Of a stretch of DNA of 64,000 nt, positions 26,181-32,821 are shown in pieces; the stretch's first letter is position 1, and every line of letters begins with the position of its first letter. A program made the position numbers and the translations under genes. Source of the DNA: Bacillota bacterium (GTDB lineage: Bacteria > Bacillota > Clostridia > Oscillospirales > Ruminococcaceae); assembly GCA_023440965.1 (NCBI GenBank), contig JAEZRC010000007.1, forward strand, positions 372,001 to 436,000, written 5' to 3'. The notes beneath the pieces are model-generated. The model did no database searches, was not told the DNA's origin, and saw nothing but the letters and a program-made list of their open reading frames with translations.

Positions 26181-26209
26181 ATACTACTATTTCTTTTAGG
26201 AAAAGTCAA
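26181..26209 (-). promoter_or_regulatory. Promoter of the unknown gene pair
   Basis: -35 TTGACT (26209-26204), 17-base spacer, -10 TAGTAT (26186-26181). The -35 lies four bases after the chaperone stop. Confidence 0.6.
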
Positions 26210-26212
26210 CCA

Positions 26213-26784
26213 TTACACATTGCTTGGCACAACCTCATCAATATTCCACTCACGTTTCGCCTTTTCAACCCCTATAAATTGCTTATGGCATTCCCACAAA
26301 TCAAGCAACTTTCCAATTGGCATTAACCACACTTCAAATTCAGAAAGATTTAATTGAGCAGTTCCATAATAAATCAGTCGGGTAAAGAGTTCATCATCCT
26401 CTACCCGACTTGTGTGTTTTTTGAGGATTCTTCCTCCGACTCAATATTTCTCTTTGTGCCTTTAAACATAGCCTCAGTTATTGCAATTTTGTAATCAGCA
26501 AGGTCAAGTGGAGAAGTCAAAAGTTCGACTATTTCTTCTGTTAACAACTCTTTTTTGTCCTTGTTTTGCAGGTTATATATAAGGATAGACTGGTTTGCAA
26601 GGAGCGTTAAAAGCCAGACAATCTCATCAAGCGCCATTTCAAAATTTTCAGACTTCATCAGCTTGTCACCGAGGTTTGAAAGCCCTCCATAACGTTTAGC
26701 TATTTCCTTTGTGGCTTTTGTGGTTAAAACAAGAATGTATTCTGTTCCACCAATTGAAATTTGTGAGCATCTGTCATTATTCAT
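26213..26784 (-). CDS. Tail-assembly chaperone long form (GT) made by -1 frameshift
   Basis: 190 residues: the first 123 come from the zero frame (ATG 26784 to the AAC codon at 26418-26416), then 67 from the -1 frame, ending at TAA 26213-26215. The extension contains 'DDELFTRLIYYGTAQLNLSE', 'FEVWLMPIGKLLDLWECHKQ' and 'FIGVEKAKREWNIDEVV', a helical domain that in lambda-like phages recruits tail-tube protein to the tape measure. The extension has no start codon with an SD of its own. Gene position (after tail tube, before tape measure) fits the conserved G/GT arrangement. Confidence 0.85.
26377..26422 (-). promoter_or_regulatory. Programmed -1 ribosomal frameshift signal
   Basis: Slippery heptamer A AAA AAC in the correct phase (26422-26416), six-base spacer ACACAA, then a stem GTCGGGTA(GAG) with CTC(T)TACCCGAC around a nine-base loop: 11 pairs with one bulge. 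The zero-frame stop TAG lies inside the stem. Heptamer, spacing and stem are all textbook. Confidence 0.88.
26401..26784 (-). CDS. Tail-assembly chaperone short form (G)
   Basis: 127 residues: 'ISIGGTEYILVLTTKATKEI' start, 'YGGLSNLGDKL', 'ALDEIVWLLTLLANQSILIY', 'LTEEIVELLTSPLDLADYKI'. This is a Gp14/tail-chaperone-like protein that binds the tape measure during assembly. Its ATG overlaps the stop region of the major tail gene by one base. It is the main product; a fraction of ribosomes shift at 26416 to make the GT form. Confidence 0.85.
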   Translation of the reverse strand: MNNDRCSQISIGGTEYILVLTTKATKEIAKRYGGLSNLGDKLMKSENFEMALDEIVWLLTLLANQSILIYNLQNKDKKELLTEEIVELLTSPLDLADYKIAITEAMFKGTKRNIESEEESSKNTQVG

Positions 26785-27359
26785 TATCCTACACCTCCAA
26801 TATTTGCAAGGTCATCAAGCCAAGCAATAGCCTTTGCCTCTGTGTCAAAGGTAGCTTCCTCTTTCCAAACGCCCAAAATATCAGTGAGGATTGTTCCCTC
26901 AACTGTTGGTGTCTGAAAATTAATTGCATCGCCCTTAGTTTCAAGGCTTTCATTTGGAATTCCAAACTTAACTTTTGTAAGCCAGATTGCCCGATACTTT
27001 CGAGCACCATTTTTAATAGTAGTCGCATAAAAGCCTACCCCAACGCACTTTCCATCATCATCACCTTTTGCAACAAGCTTTTGTTCCGTTCCGGGTGTAA
27101 GCGTTGAAAGCGTATGCCCTAAAATTAAGGCAAGCACTTCGTAGCTTAAATGGTCACCATTCAGTGAAACCTTGCCCGACTTGAATTCCTTAATATTTTC
27201 AACCAACATATCATTGGCATATAGTTTGCCCTCGTTGATTTCAATAGAAATATCAGCCTTGATTGCCTTTGACATAACCATTCCAACATCGTAGGTTGCA
27301 ACAGTTTCTGTCTCAGTAAGCTCCGAGCAAATTAAATATTTTAGCCCTATTTGTGCCAT
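26784..27359 (-). CDS. Major tail (tube) protein
   Basis: 191 residues from ATG 27359 (GGAGG seven bases upstream). The longer ORF to 27407 runs through a palindromic repeat and is not the start. 'KADISIEINEGKLYANDMLV', 'KSGKVSLNGDHLSYEVLALI' and 'GVGFYATTIKNGARKYRAIW' are typical of the phi13-type/TIGR01603 major tail proteins of Gram-positive siphophages. It polymerises into hexameric rings around the tape measure. Confidence 0.88.
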   Translation of the reverse strand: MAQIGLKYLICSELTETETVATYDVGMVMSKAIKADISIEINEGKLYANDMLVENIKEFKSGKVSLNGDHLSYEVLALILGHTLSTLTPGTEQKLVAKGDDDGKCVGVGFYATTIKNGARKYRAIWLTKVKFGIPNESLETKGDAINFQTPTVEGTILTDILGVWKEEATFDTEAKAIAWLDDLANIGGVG

Positions 27360-27370
27360 TAATTTTCCTC

Positions 27371-27407
27371 CATTCCGCCAGCGTGACGCTGGACCCATTT
27401 TGCACAC
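27371..27407. repeat. Palindromic repeat, copy 1
   Basis: Perfect 15-bp palindrome ccagcgtgacgctgg (27378-27392) in a ~36-bp unit repeated at 30726-30762. It lies immediately before the SD of the tail-tube gene. It is GC-rich in an AT-rich genome. Confidence 0.8.
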
Positions 27408-27430
27408 TTATAGTGTTTGAATTTTTAGTT

Positions 27431-27790
27431 CTATTCCTGCGTCAAATCTTGGTTTAAATTATAAATTTCTTTAGCTATATCAATCGCATAATTGTGATAA
27501 CCAGTATCATTTTCATGCCCAACATAGCGCCGTTCGGTAATAGTAAAATCAGCCTGTAATAAAAGCTTTACAAGCTGATTTTTTCTTTGTGTATAATTAT
27601 TTTTGCTAAAAAGTGATAGCCTCACTTCTTGAACCTCAAGCAGAGGAGTGTTATCCCCAAAAACTGAAAATGTGTCAACAAGCGGAGTAATTACAATGTA
27701 TTCATCAGGAGGAACTCCACTGAATACACCCGTTTCAACAGGAATATTAGTTGTTTCTATAAGAGTATTAAGTTCAGATAAAATGCTCAT
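27431..27790 (-). CDS. Tail terminator/completion-like protein
   Basis: 119 residues. 'ELNTLIETTNIPVETGVFSG', 'PDEYIVITPLVDTFSVFGDN' and 'EVRLSLFSKNNYTQRKNQLV' match the small gpU/HK97 gp11-like proteins that cap the tail tube before joining to the head. It overlaps the preceding gp10-like gene by four bases (ATGA). Position between neck and tube genes supports this. Confidence 0.75.
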   Translation of the reverse strand: MSILSELNTLIETTNIPVETGVFSGVPPDEYIVITPLVDTFSVFGDNTPLLEVQEVRLSLFSKNNYTQRKNQLVKLLLQADFTITERRYVGHENDTGYHNYAIDIAKEIYNLNQDLTQE

Positions 27791-28218
27791 AGATTATCTA
27801 TCTCACTTTCTAGCTTGCTTTTCATAGCCTCAATACAAGATACTTTGCTTTGCGTTTTTGCAGGCTTTAAAAATGGCTTAGCTGGTTGACCACTTTTCCC
27901 ATATTCAAGAATGTTTGCTATTTTGGCATTGCTTTCTCCAGCGTTTCTTGGTTCATCAAATCCAATCTTAACATTAAAATTTCCGTTATTATCTTGATTT
28001 GCAGGAGTAACCCCAAGAGCAGAAACAAGCTGTCCAGTAGACCTACTTTCTATTTTTGTGTTTGCGCCAATCACCGATTGCAGATTGCTTTTTACTTTTG
28101 CTAGAACAACCTCGCCACCAGCCTCAAGCACCTTTGGAACGATTTCATCAGTTTTTTCAGCAAGACGAGATACCTTTAAGAGAAAATCCTCCGGCATATT
28201 AAAATCGCATCTAGCCAT
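27787..28218 (-). CDS. HK97 gp10-like head-tail protein
   Basis: 143 residues from ATG 28218, which overlaps the upstream stop (ATGGCTAG). 'PKVLEAGGEVVLAKVKSNLQ', 'STGQLVSALGVTP' and 'ANILEYGKSGQPAKPFLKPA' are characteristic of the HK97-gp10 tail-completion family. It acts at the neck or tail terminator stage of assembly. Confidence 0.87.
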   Translation of the reverse strand: MARCDFNMPEDFLLKVSRLAEKTDEIVPKVLEAGGEVVLAKVKSNLQSVIGANTKIESRSTGQLVSALGVTPANQDNNGNFNVKIGFDEPRNAGESNAKIANILEYGKSGQPAKPFLKPAKTQSKVSCIEAMKSKLESEIDNL

Positions 28219-28546
28219 CAACACTAACGCCCAATATCTCAAGATACATTCCTCGATTTTTCACATTTTCAACCGAATAAATGTTGTAACGCTTACCATC
28301 ACACAAAATAATATGCTTGTTGGTTATTTCAATATTTGGTATGTTACGAAGTCTGAATAGTGCATTAACAGAATTATTCTGCGACATATTAAGCCACTTT
28401 TCAGTTGAGTTTTTCTGCTCAAAATATGCTCTGACACTTGCGACAATATTATCTCCAGTTGTCACAAACCCCTCGCTATCCTTAAAAGGCTCTGTGGAGA
28501 TTATATCAATTCTTGTATTTAATTTCCCAAAACTTATATTAACCAC
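28211..28546 (-). CDS. Head closure protein (SPP1 gp16-like)
   Basis: 111 residues. 'GKLNTRIDIISTEPFKDSEG' and 'VASVRAYFEQKNSTEKWLN' match phage head-tail adaptor proteins that close the connector after packaging. 'RIDI' near the start and the small beta-barrel size fit. It overlaps both neighbours. Confidence 0.83.
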   Translation of the reverse strand: MVNISFGKLNTRIDIISTEPFKDSEGFVTTGDNIVASVRAYFEQKNSTEKWLNMSQNNSVNALFRLRNIPNIEITNKHIILCDGKRYNIYSVENVKNRGMYLEILGVSVDG

Positions 28547-28842
28547 TCCTTATTCAGCCTTAAAAGCATATTTACAACATTCCAGACTTGCTCGCTCGCT
28601 TGCACATTATCAGAGAAAAACCCAGCAGTAGAGCCATCTCTACTTTCATAGAAATGGCTTGATAGCATTATTACTGCCTGCTCGGTGGTCGGGTGCATTG
28701 TATTTTCTGTATAAAATCCCTCGGATTTCTTTTGATAACTTTCAGCATAAGCTGTTGCGGCTGTGATGTAATTTTGGATAAGTGCATCGTCCTCGCTATG
28801 CTCAAGTATTAGGTTCGCTTTTACCTTTTCAAGTAAAGTCAT
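28534..28842 (-). CDS. Head-tail connector (gp6-like)
   Basis: 102 residues from ATG 28842; the longer ORF to 28953 only overlaps the capsid gene. 'LLEKVKANLILEHSEDDALI' and 'YITAATAYAESYQKKSEGFY' are the signature of Phage_connect_1/gp6-like DNA-packaging connectors, which form a ring below the portal. Confidence 0.88.
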   Translation of the reverse strand: MTLLEKVKANLILEHSEDDALIQNYITAATAYAESYQKKSEGFYTENTMHPTTEQAVIMLSSHFYESRDGSTAGFFSDNVQASEQVWNVVNMLLRLNKEWLI

Positions 28843-28846
28843 ACTG

Positions 28847-30040
28847 CTAAACCTTTTGCTGTAAAGTCTTGATTGCTTCAGGCAAGATAAGCTTTCCATC
28901 AACTCTTTGTGTAGCAACAAAACCAACTTGACCTGTTGCAGCATAAAGTTCATTTAATCTCTTAAATGCTCTGCCTTGACGGTCTGCAACCCAGTAATAA
29001 CTAAAATCACCGAATGCGATTGATTTTGCAGCAGATGCGATTGTTGGCACAAATGAAGATGTCAAAACTGGTCTTGTTAAAATTGTATCTGGAGTGCCAG
29101 CAACGATTGATGGTTGCCAAATGTAGTTGCCGTTGCCGTCTTTTAGCTTTCTAATTGCTTTGACAGTTGCATCATTCATCACAAAAGTAGCATTTTTTCT
29201 GTATGGAGATTTCAAGCTGAAGAATAAGTCCATAACATCGTCAAGAGTTATAGCTGTTGCACTTGCAGCAGTTACGCCAACCTCTGCACCACCTGTTGCG
29301 TTGAAAATTCCAGTAGGCTTTCCTGTGCCATCACCGATAAAAAATGCCTCTTCCTCTTTTGTGCCGATACGTCTTGCAAACTCTTTCGCAATATAGCTTT
29401 CAAGGTTGAAAACATTATCATTTAGAAGTTCATCTGAAACCTTAATCATAGTTGCAAGCTTGTATGCACCGATTGAAACCTGTCCAAAGCTGTCATCACT
29501 TTCTGGAATAGCGCCCTCCTCATCAATCCAAGAAGCAGTGCCTTTTGTAACCACAACGGGAATTTTCTTATCTCCTGTTGAGGTAGTGATTATTTTTGCA
29601 AGCTTTCTGAACACATTTTCTTCTTCAAGAGCTTGAATAAGCGTTCTTTCGAACTCGTCTGGAACTAAATATCCGCCCTCAGAATCAGAACCAATCTGAA
29701 GTGCATTCTGCAAATCATAATGATTTTTACTTCTCATAGCTTTCCAAAATGCTGACTTGTATTCGTCAGAACTACGCCCTGTTTTTGTATCCCCAGTAAC
29801 CGTTGGCTTGCTTGTAAGTGGCGAATTTAAAGGTTTTGAAAGTTCAAAATCAAGTGATTGCTGTCTTTCTAAACGGTCAATTTCCTTGCCTAAATTAACA
29901 ACATCAGCCTCCATTTTATCGTATATAGCTGTGTCCTCTGCAGAAATAAGTCCGTCTGTACCTCTTTTGGTGTCAAGAAAAGCCTTTGTAGCCTCCCACG
30001 CTTTTGCTCGTTTTTCCCTAAGTTCTAAAATTTTGTTCAT
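28847..30040 (-). CDS. Major capsid protein, HK97 family
   Basis: 397 residues. N-terminal coiled-coil delta/scaffold domain (about 1-100: 'LREKRAKAWEATKAFLDTKR', 'EADVVNLGKEIDRLERQQSL'). The HK97 fold follows, with 'GGYLVPDEFERTLIQALEEE', 'WIDEEGAIPESDDSFGQVSI', 'GDGTGKPTGIFNATGG' and 'RQGRAFKRLNELYAATGQVG'. The scaffold is normally cut off by the ClpP-like prohead protease encoded just upstream. Confidence 0.96.
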   Translation of the reverse strand: MNKILELREKRAKAWEATKAFLDTKRGTDGLISAEDTAIYDKMEADVVNLGKEIDRLERQQSLDFELSKPLNSPLTSKPTVTGDTKTGRSSDEYKSAFWKAMRSKNHYDLQNALQIGSDSEGGYLVPDEFERTLIQALEEENVFRKLAKIITTSTGDKKIPVVVTKGTASWIDEEGAIPESDDSFGQVSIGAYKLATMIKVSDELLNDNVFNLESYIAKEFARRIGTKEEEAFFIGDGTGKPTGIFNATGGAEVGVTAASATAITLDDVMDLFFSLKSPYRKNATFVMNDATVKAIRKLKDGNGNYIWQPSIVAGTPDTILTRPVLTSSFVPTIASAAKSIAFGDFSYYWVADRQGRAFKRLNELYAATGQVGFVATQRVDGKLILPEAIKTLQQKV

Positions 30041-30053
30041 AAATGTTCCTCCG

Positions 30054-30866
30054 TTATTTCAAAAGTTGTAATCTCTTATCGAGATTTTCTATTGGTATGC
30101 CTGTTGGTTTTTGCTTTGGTATAATCTTATCAAGCAATGAATTTGTAACGACACGTCTGCTAAAAGTGAAGCTATTTTGTGTGGCTGTCTGATTTTCCGA
30201 AGACTTGTCTTTAAACATAATATCATCTGCAAACCCGAGTTCTAAAGCTTTATTAGCATTAAGCCACGTTTCTGCGTCCATTAATTTTGAGAGCTTTGCA
30301 CGTGGAAGTGAAGTTTTAATCTCATAAGCGTTGATAATACTTTCCTTGACTTCATCAAGCATTGAGATGGCTTTTTGCATTTCCTCGCTGTCACCGATTG
30401 CGACAGTTAAAGGGTTGTGAATCATCAACAAACTTGTGGGTGACATCAAAACTTTAGTGCCAGCCATTGCAATAACTGACGCAGCACTTGCAGCAATGCC
30501 GTCAATTTTCACAGTTACTTGTCCCTTGTAATCCATCAGCATATTGTAAATCTGAGCTGCTGCTATGCAATCTCCACCGGGTGAGTTAATCCAAATCGTG
30601 ATGTCACCTTCTATTGAAAACAGTTCGCTTTTAAACTGTTTAGGGGTAACTTCATCATCGTACCAGCTTTCTTCAGCTATTGCTCCGTTTAAGAATAGAG
30701 TTCGTGAATTATCTTCCTCAACCCAATTCCACCAGCGTGACGCTGGACTCTTTTCGCACACAGCTTTTTGTGCGTTATCTAGTTTTTGTTCCTGCTTTTT
30801 TATTGCCAATAGTATCTTCCTCCGTCCCATTATTTGTTGTATTTGTGAAAATTCCTGCATCTTCAA
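30054..30866 (-). CDS. ClpP-like prohead protease
   Basis: The ClpP/S14 fold begins at 'WNWVEEDNSRTLFLNG' and has 'INSPGGDCIAAAQIYNML', the nucleophile motif 'GIAASAASVIAMAG' and 'LMIHNPLTVAIGD' with the catalytic His. It matures the capsid by removing the delta domain. The start is unclear: ATG 30860 or 30830 would overlap the portal gene and lack an SD. GTG at about 30768 follows the portal stop but also lacks one. The residues SPASRW just before the fold come from the palindromic repeat at 30726-30762, suggesting that the repeat replaced the normal start region. Confidence 0.88.
   Translation of the reverse strand: MKMQEFSQIQQIMGRRKILLAIKKQEQKLDNAQKAVCEKSPASRWWNWVEEDNSRTLFLNGAIAEESWYDDEVTPKQFKSELFSIEGDITIWINSPGGDCIAAAQIYNMLMDYKGQVTVKIDGIAASAASVIAMAGTKVLMSPTSLLMIHNPLTVAIGDSEEMQKAISMLDEVKESIINAYEIKTSLPRAKLSKLMDAETWLNANKALELGFADDIMFKDKSSENQTATQNSFTFSRRVVTNSLLDKIIPKQKPTGIPIENLDKRLQLLK
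30726..30762. repeat. Palindromic repeat, copy 2
   Basis: Same ~36-bp unit as 27371-27407 with the identical 15-bp palindrome at 30732-30746. Here it lies within the N-terminal coding part of the protease. A second hairpin (CGCACA..TGTGCG) lies just upstream in the same transcript. Confidence 0.8.
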
Positions 30867-32040
30867 GCTTTGTCATAGCACCATTTACAAGATACAAATC
30901 TCCACCAATTTCTGTTGGAATACGATTTAAGTTTTCAAGCTCACGAATATCGTTAGCTGAAAGCCAACCGTTCTGTCTGCCTGTTGCATAACCTGCCATT
31001 CTCGAGGCATAGTCGCCCCTTAAAAGTCCATCAACGTTAAATTTTATAAAGAACTGTTGCTTTTCAGATTGTGAAAGCAGAGCCTTTTGCATTGCCTGCT
31101 CCCACCTAACAACCCAAGGATCGAGTGTGTATTTGACATACTCAAGGCTCTGTTGCTCAATATTAGAAAAGCTCGACTTTTCAAGATCACCGACCATATG
31201 AGGTGGTATTCTGAAAATTCGAGCTATTTCATTTATTTGAAACTTTCTTGTTTCTAAAAATTGTGCCTGTTCTGGTGGGATTCCTATAGGCTGAAACTTC
31301 ATTCCCTCTTCCAAAACTGCAACCCTATGCGCATTGGAACTCCCTTGATAAACAGCATTCCAACTTTCACGCACACGTTTTGGGTCTTTTACAACTCCGG
31401 GATGCTCTAAAACTCCGCCGGGATTTGCTCCGTTTGAGAAAAAGCTTGCACCATATTCTTCAGTTGCAATTGCCATTCCGATCGCATTTTTCGCCATTGC
31501 GATAGGTGAATAGCCAACCAATCCATCAAAACCAAGACCGGGAATGTGCAAAACTTCTTCTTTTCGAAGAATGACCTCGCCTTTTTCAGTTTGATATTGA
31601 TAATAAATCTCGCCACTTAAAGTTCTGTCCACCGTCATTTTATCGGGTAGAAGTGGATACAAGGAAACAACCTGACCTCTGCCATCACGGATAATCTGAG
31701 CATAAGCGTTTCCCCATAATAAAAGATGACTCATGAGTGTTTCTCGGAACACAAATGAAGTCATCTCGGGGTTTGGCTCGTTATGGAGCAGATTATATAA
31801 CGGATGGGCGGTTGATTTTTCTTTGCCAGTATCGGTGTATTCATAAAGCTGAAGTGGCAGGCTTGCTATGGTTTCAGCAAGTATTCTCACACAAGAATAA
31901 ACTGCTGTGGTTTGCATTGCTGTACGCTCGTTGACGGTTTTTCCACTGGTGGTTGAACCAAAGAAAAAGCTATAACGGTTGTTATTTAAAGCATTTTGAG
32001 GTTTATCTCTTGAGTGGAATAGATTTTTTAGTGGGTTCAT
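30775..32040 (-). CDS. Portal protein, HK97 family
   Basis: 421 residues. 'NERTAMQTTAVYSCVRILAE', 'AYAQIIRDGRGQVVSLYPLL', 'GLVGYSPIAMAKNAIGMAIA' and 'NEIARIFRIPPHMVGDLEKS' are hallmark phage-portal motifs. It forms the dodecameric ring through which terminase packages DNA. Its start follows an inserted cassette (32077-32781) that separates it from the terminase. Confidence 0.96.
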   Translation of the reverse strand: MNPLKNLFHSRDKPQNALNNNRYSFFFGSTTSGKTVNERTAMQTTAVYSCVRILAETIASLPLQLYEYTDTGKEKSTAHPLYNLLHNEPNPEMTSFVFRETLMSHLLLWGNAYAQIIRDGRGQVVSLYPLLPDKMTVDRTLSGEIYYQYQTEKGEVILRKEEVLHIPGLGFDGLVGYSPIAMAKNAIGMAIATEEYGASFFSNGANPGGVLEHPGVVKDPKRVRESWNAVYQGSSNAHRVAVLEEGMKFQPIGIPPEQAQFLETRKFQINEIARIFRIPPHMVGDLEKSSFSNIEQQSLEYVKYTLDPWVVRWEQAMQKALLSQSEKQQFFIKFNVDGLLRGDYASRMAGYATGRQNGWLSANDIRELENLNRIPTEIGGDLYLVNGAMTKLEDAGIFTNTTNNGTEEDTIGNKKAGTKTR

Positions 32041-32072
32041 AGGTTGACCTCCTTAAAAAATGGTGCAAAAAA

Positions 32073-32094
32073 GCACCTACTTATAGGTGCTCAA
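32073..32094 (-). terminator. Terminator of the UDG-fold cassette
   Basis: AGCACCTA-TAAG-TAGGTGCT followed leftward by TTTTTTGC. The stop codon of 32077-32781 lies inside the stem. Confidence 0.85.
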
Positions 32095-32781
32095 ACATTT
32101 GTTATTTTTAACTATACTACAAATTTTACTATACATTTCAATATCTTTTATCATTGCTTGTGGGTGACACATATTAATGAATATGATGTCATTATAAATA
32201 CAACAGTCACGTTCTTTTTCCTCTTTCTTACCTATAATCTCACAAATAATCTGATATGTATTTCCACATAAAATTTTTGTAGGTTTTAAAACGTCTATTT
32301 CATTTAATATTACCTCACTTTGAATTAAAGATTTGCTCCTTAATAATGACATATTAGTTCTTGAACTAGCACCACTTTTATTTATATTAGTTACAGCAAT
32401 CTCTTTCAAAGACTCAATAATTTTACTATCATCTATTTCTTTAAATTCATATGTACCATAAGTTTTTATTGCAATTACCCAACGAGCAATATTTCTCCAT
32501 GTACGAATAATCTTTTCATTTCCGATTATTATTTCATTTACATAATTTTTTATTGAATTCGCATTAGAATCATTAGCTTCTTTCAATATCACCAAAATTT
32601 TCTCTTGCTCATTATTATACTGTTCTTCATTAATCATTCCACCTAATGAATACTTTTTATTTGGAAATAAACTAAATTGCTTTTTTCTCCCGTATTTGCA
32701 ATCTAATAGTTTTTTAATGGTTTCATGTAGTCGCTGATCATATTCTGTATTTGTTATCATACTTTTTACCCTTTCATGCAT
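32077..32781 (-). CDS. Uracil-DNA-glycosylase-fold protein, no Fe-S (weak match)
   Basis: 234 residues. 'EKILVILKEANDSN' near residue 65 resembles the motif-A strand of the UDG superfamily. 'VLKPTKILCGNTYQIICEI' and 'DIIFINMCHPQAM' near 170-210 resemble the middle strand and the motif-B His-Pro loop. 'IRTWRNIARWVIAIKTYGTY' is an amphipathic helix. Catalytic residues of a classical UDG are not evident, so activity is uncertain. It has its own promoter and terminator between portal and terminase. A better-preserved relative is encoded 2 kb away at 34543-35307. Confidence 0.5.
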   Translation of the reverse strand: MHERVKSMITNTEYDQRLHETIKKLLDCKYGRKKQFSLFPNKKYSLGGMINEEQYNNEQEKILVILKEANDSNANSIKNYVNEIIIGNEKIIRTWRNIARWVIAIKTYGTYEFKEIDDSKIIESLKEIAVTNINKSGASSRTNMSLLRSKSLIQSEVILNEIDVLKPTKILCGNTYQIICEIIGKKEEKERDCCIYNDIIFINMCHPQAMIKDIEMYSKICSIVKNNKCLSTYK

Positions 32782-32792
32782 TATTTAACATA

Positions 32793-32821
32793 ATAATACC
32801 ACAATCTTCCTAAATTTACAA
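32793..32821 (-). promoter_or_regulatory. Promoter of the UDG-fold cassette
   Basis: -35 TTGTAA (32821-32816), 17-base spacer, -10 TATTAT (32798-32793). The -35 overlaps the terminase stop codon. Confidence 0.6.

Noticed and set aside
26784..27407. Longer tail-tube ORF starting 'MCKMGPASRWRNGG'
   Set aside because: The extension is translation of the palindromic repeat; the SD GGAGG directs initiation at 27359.
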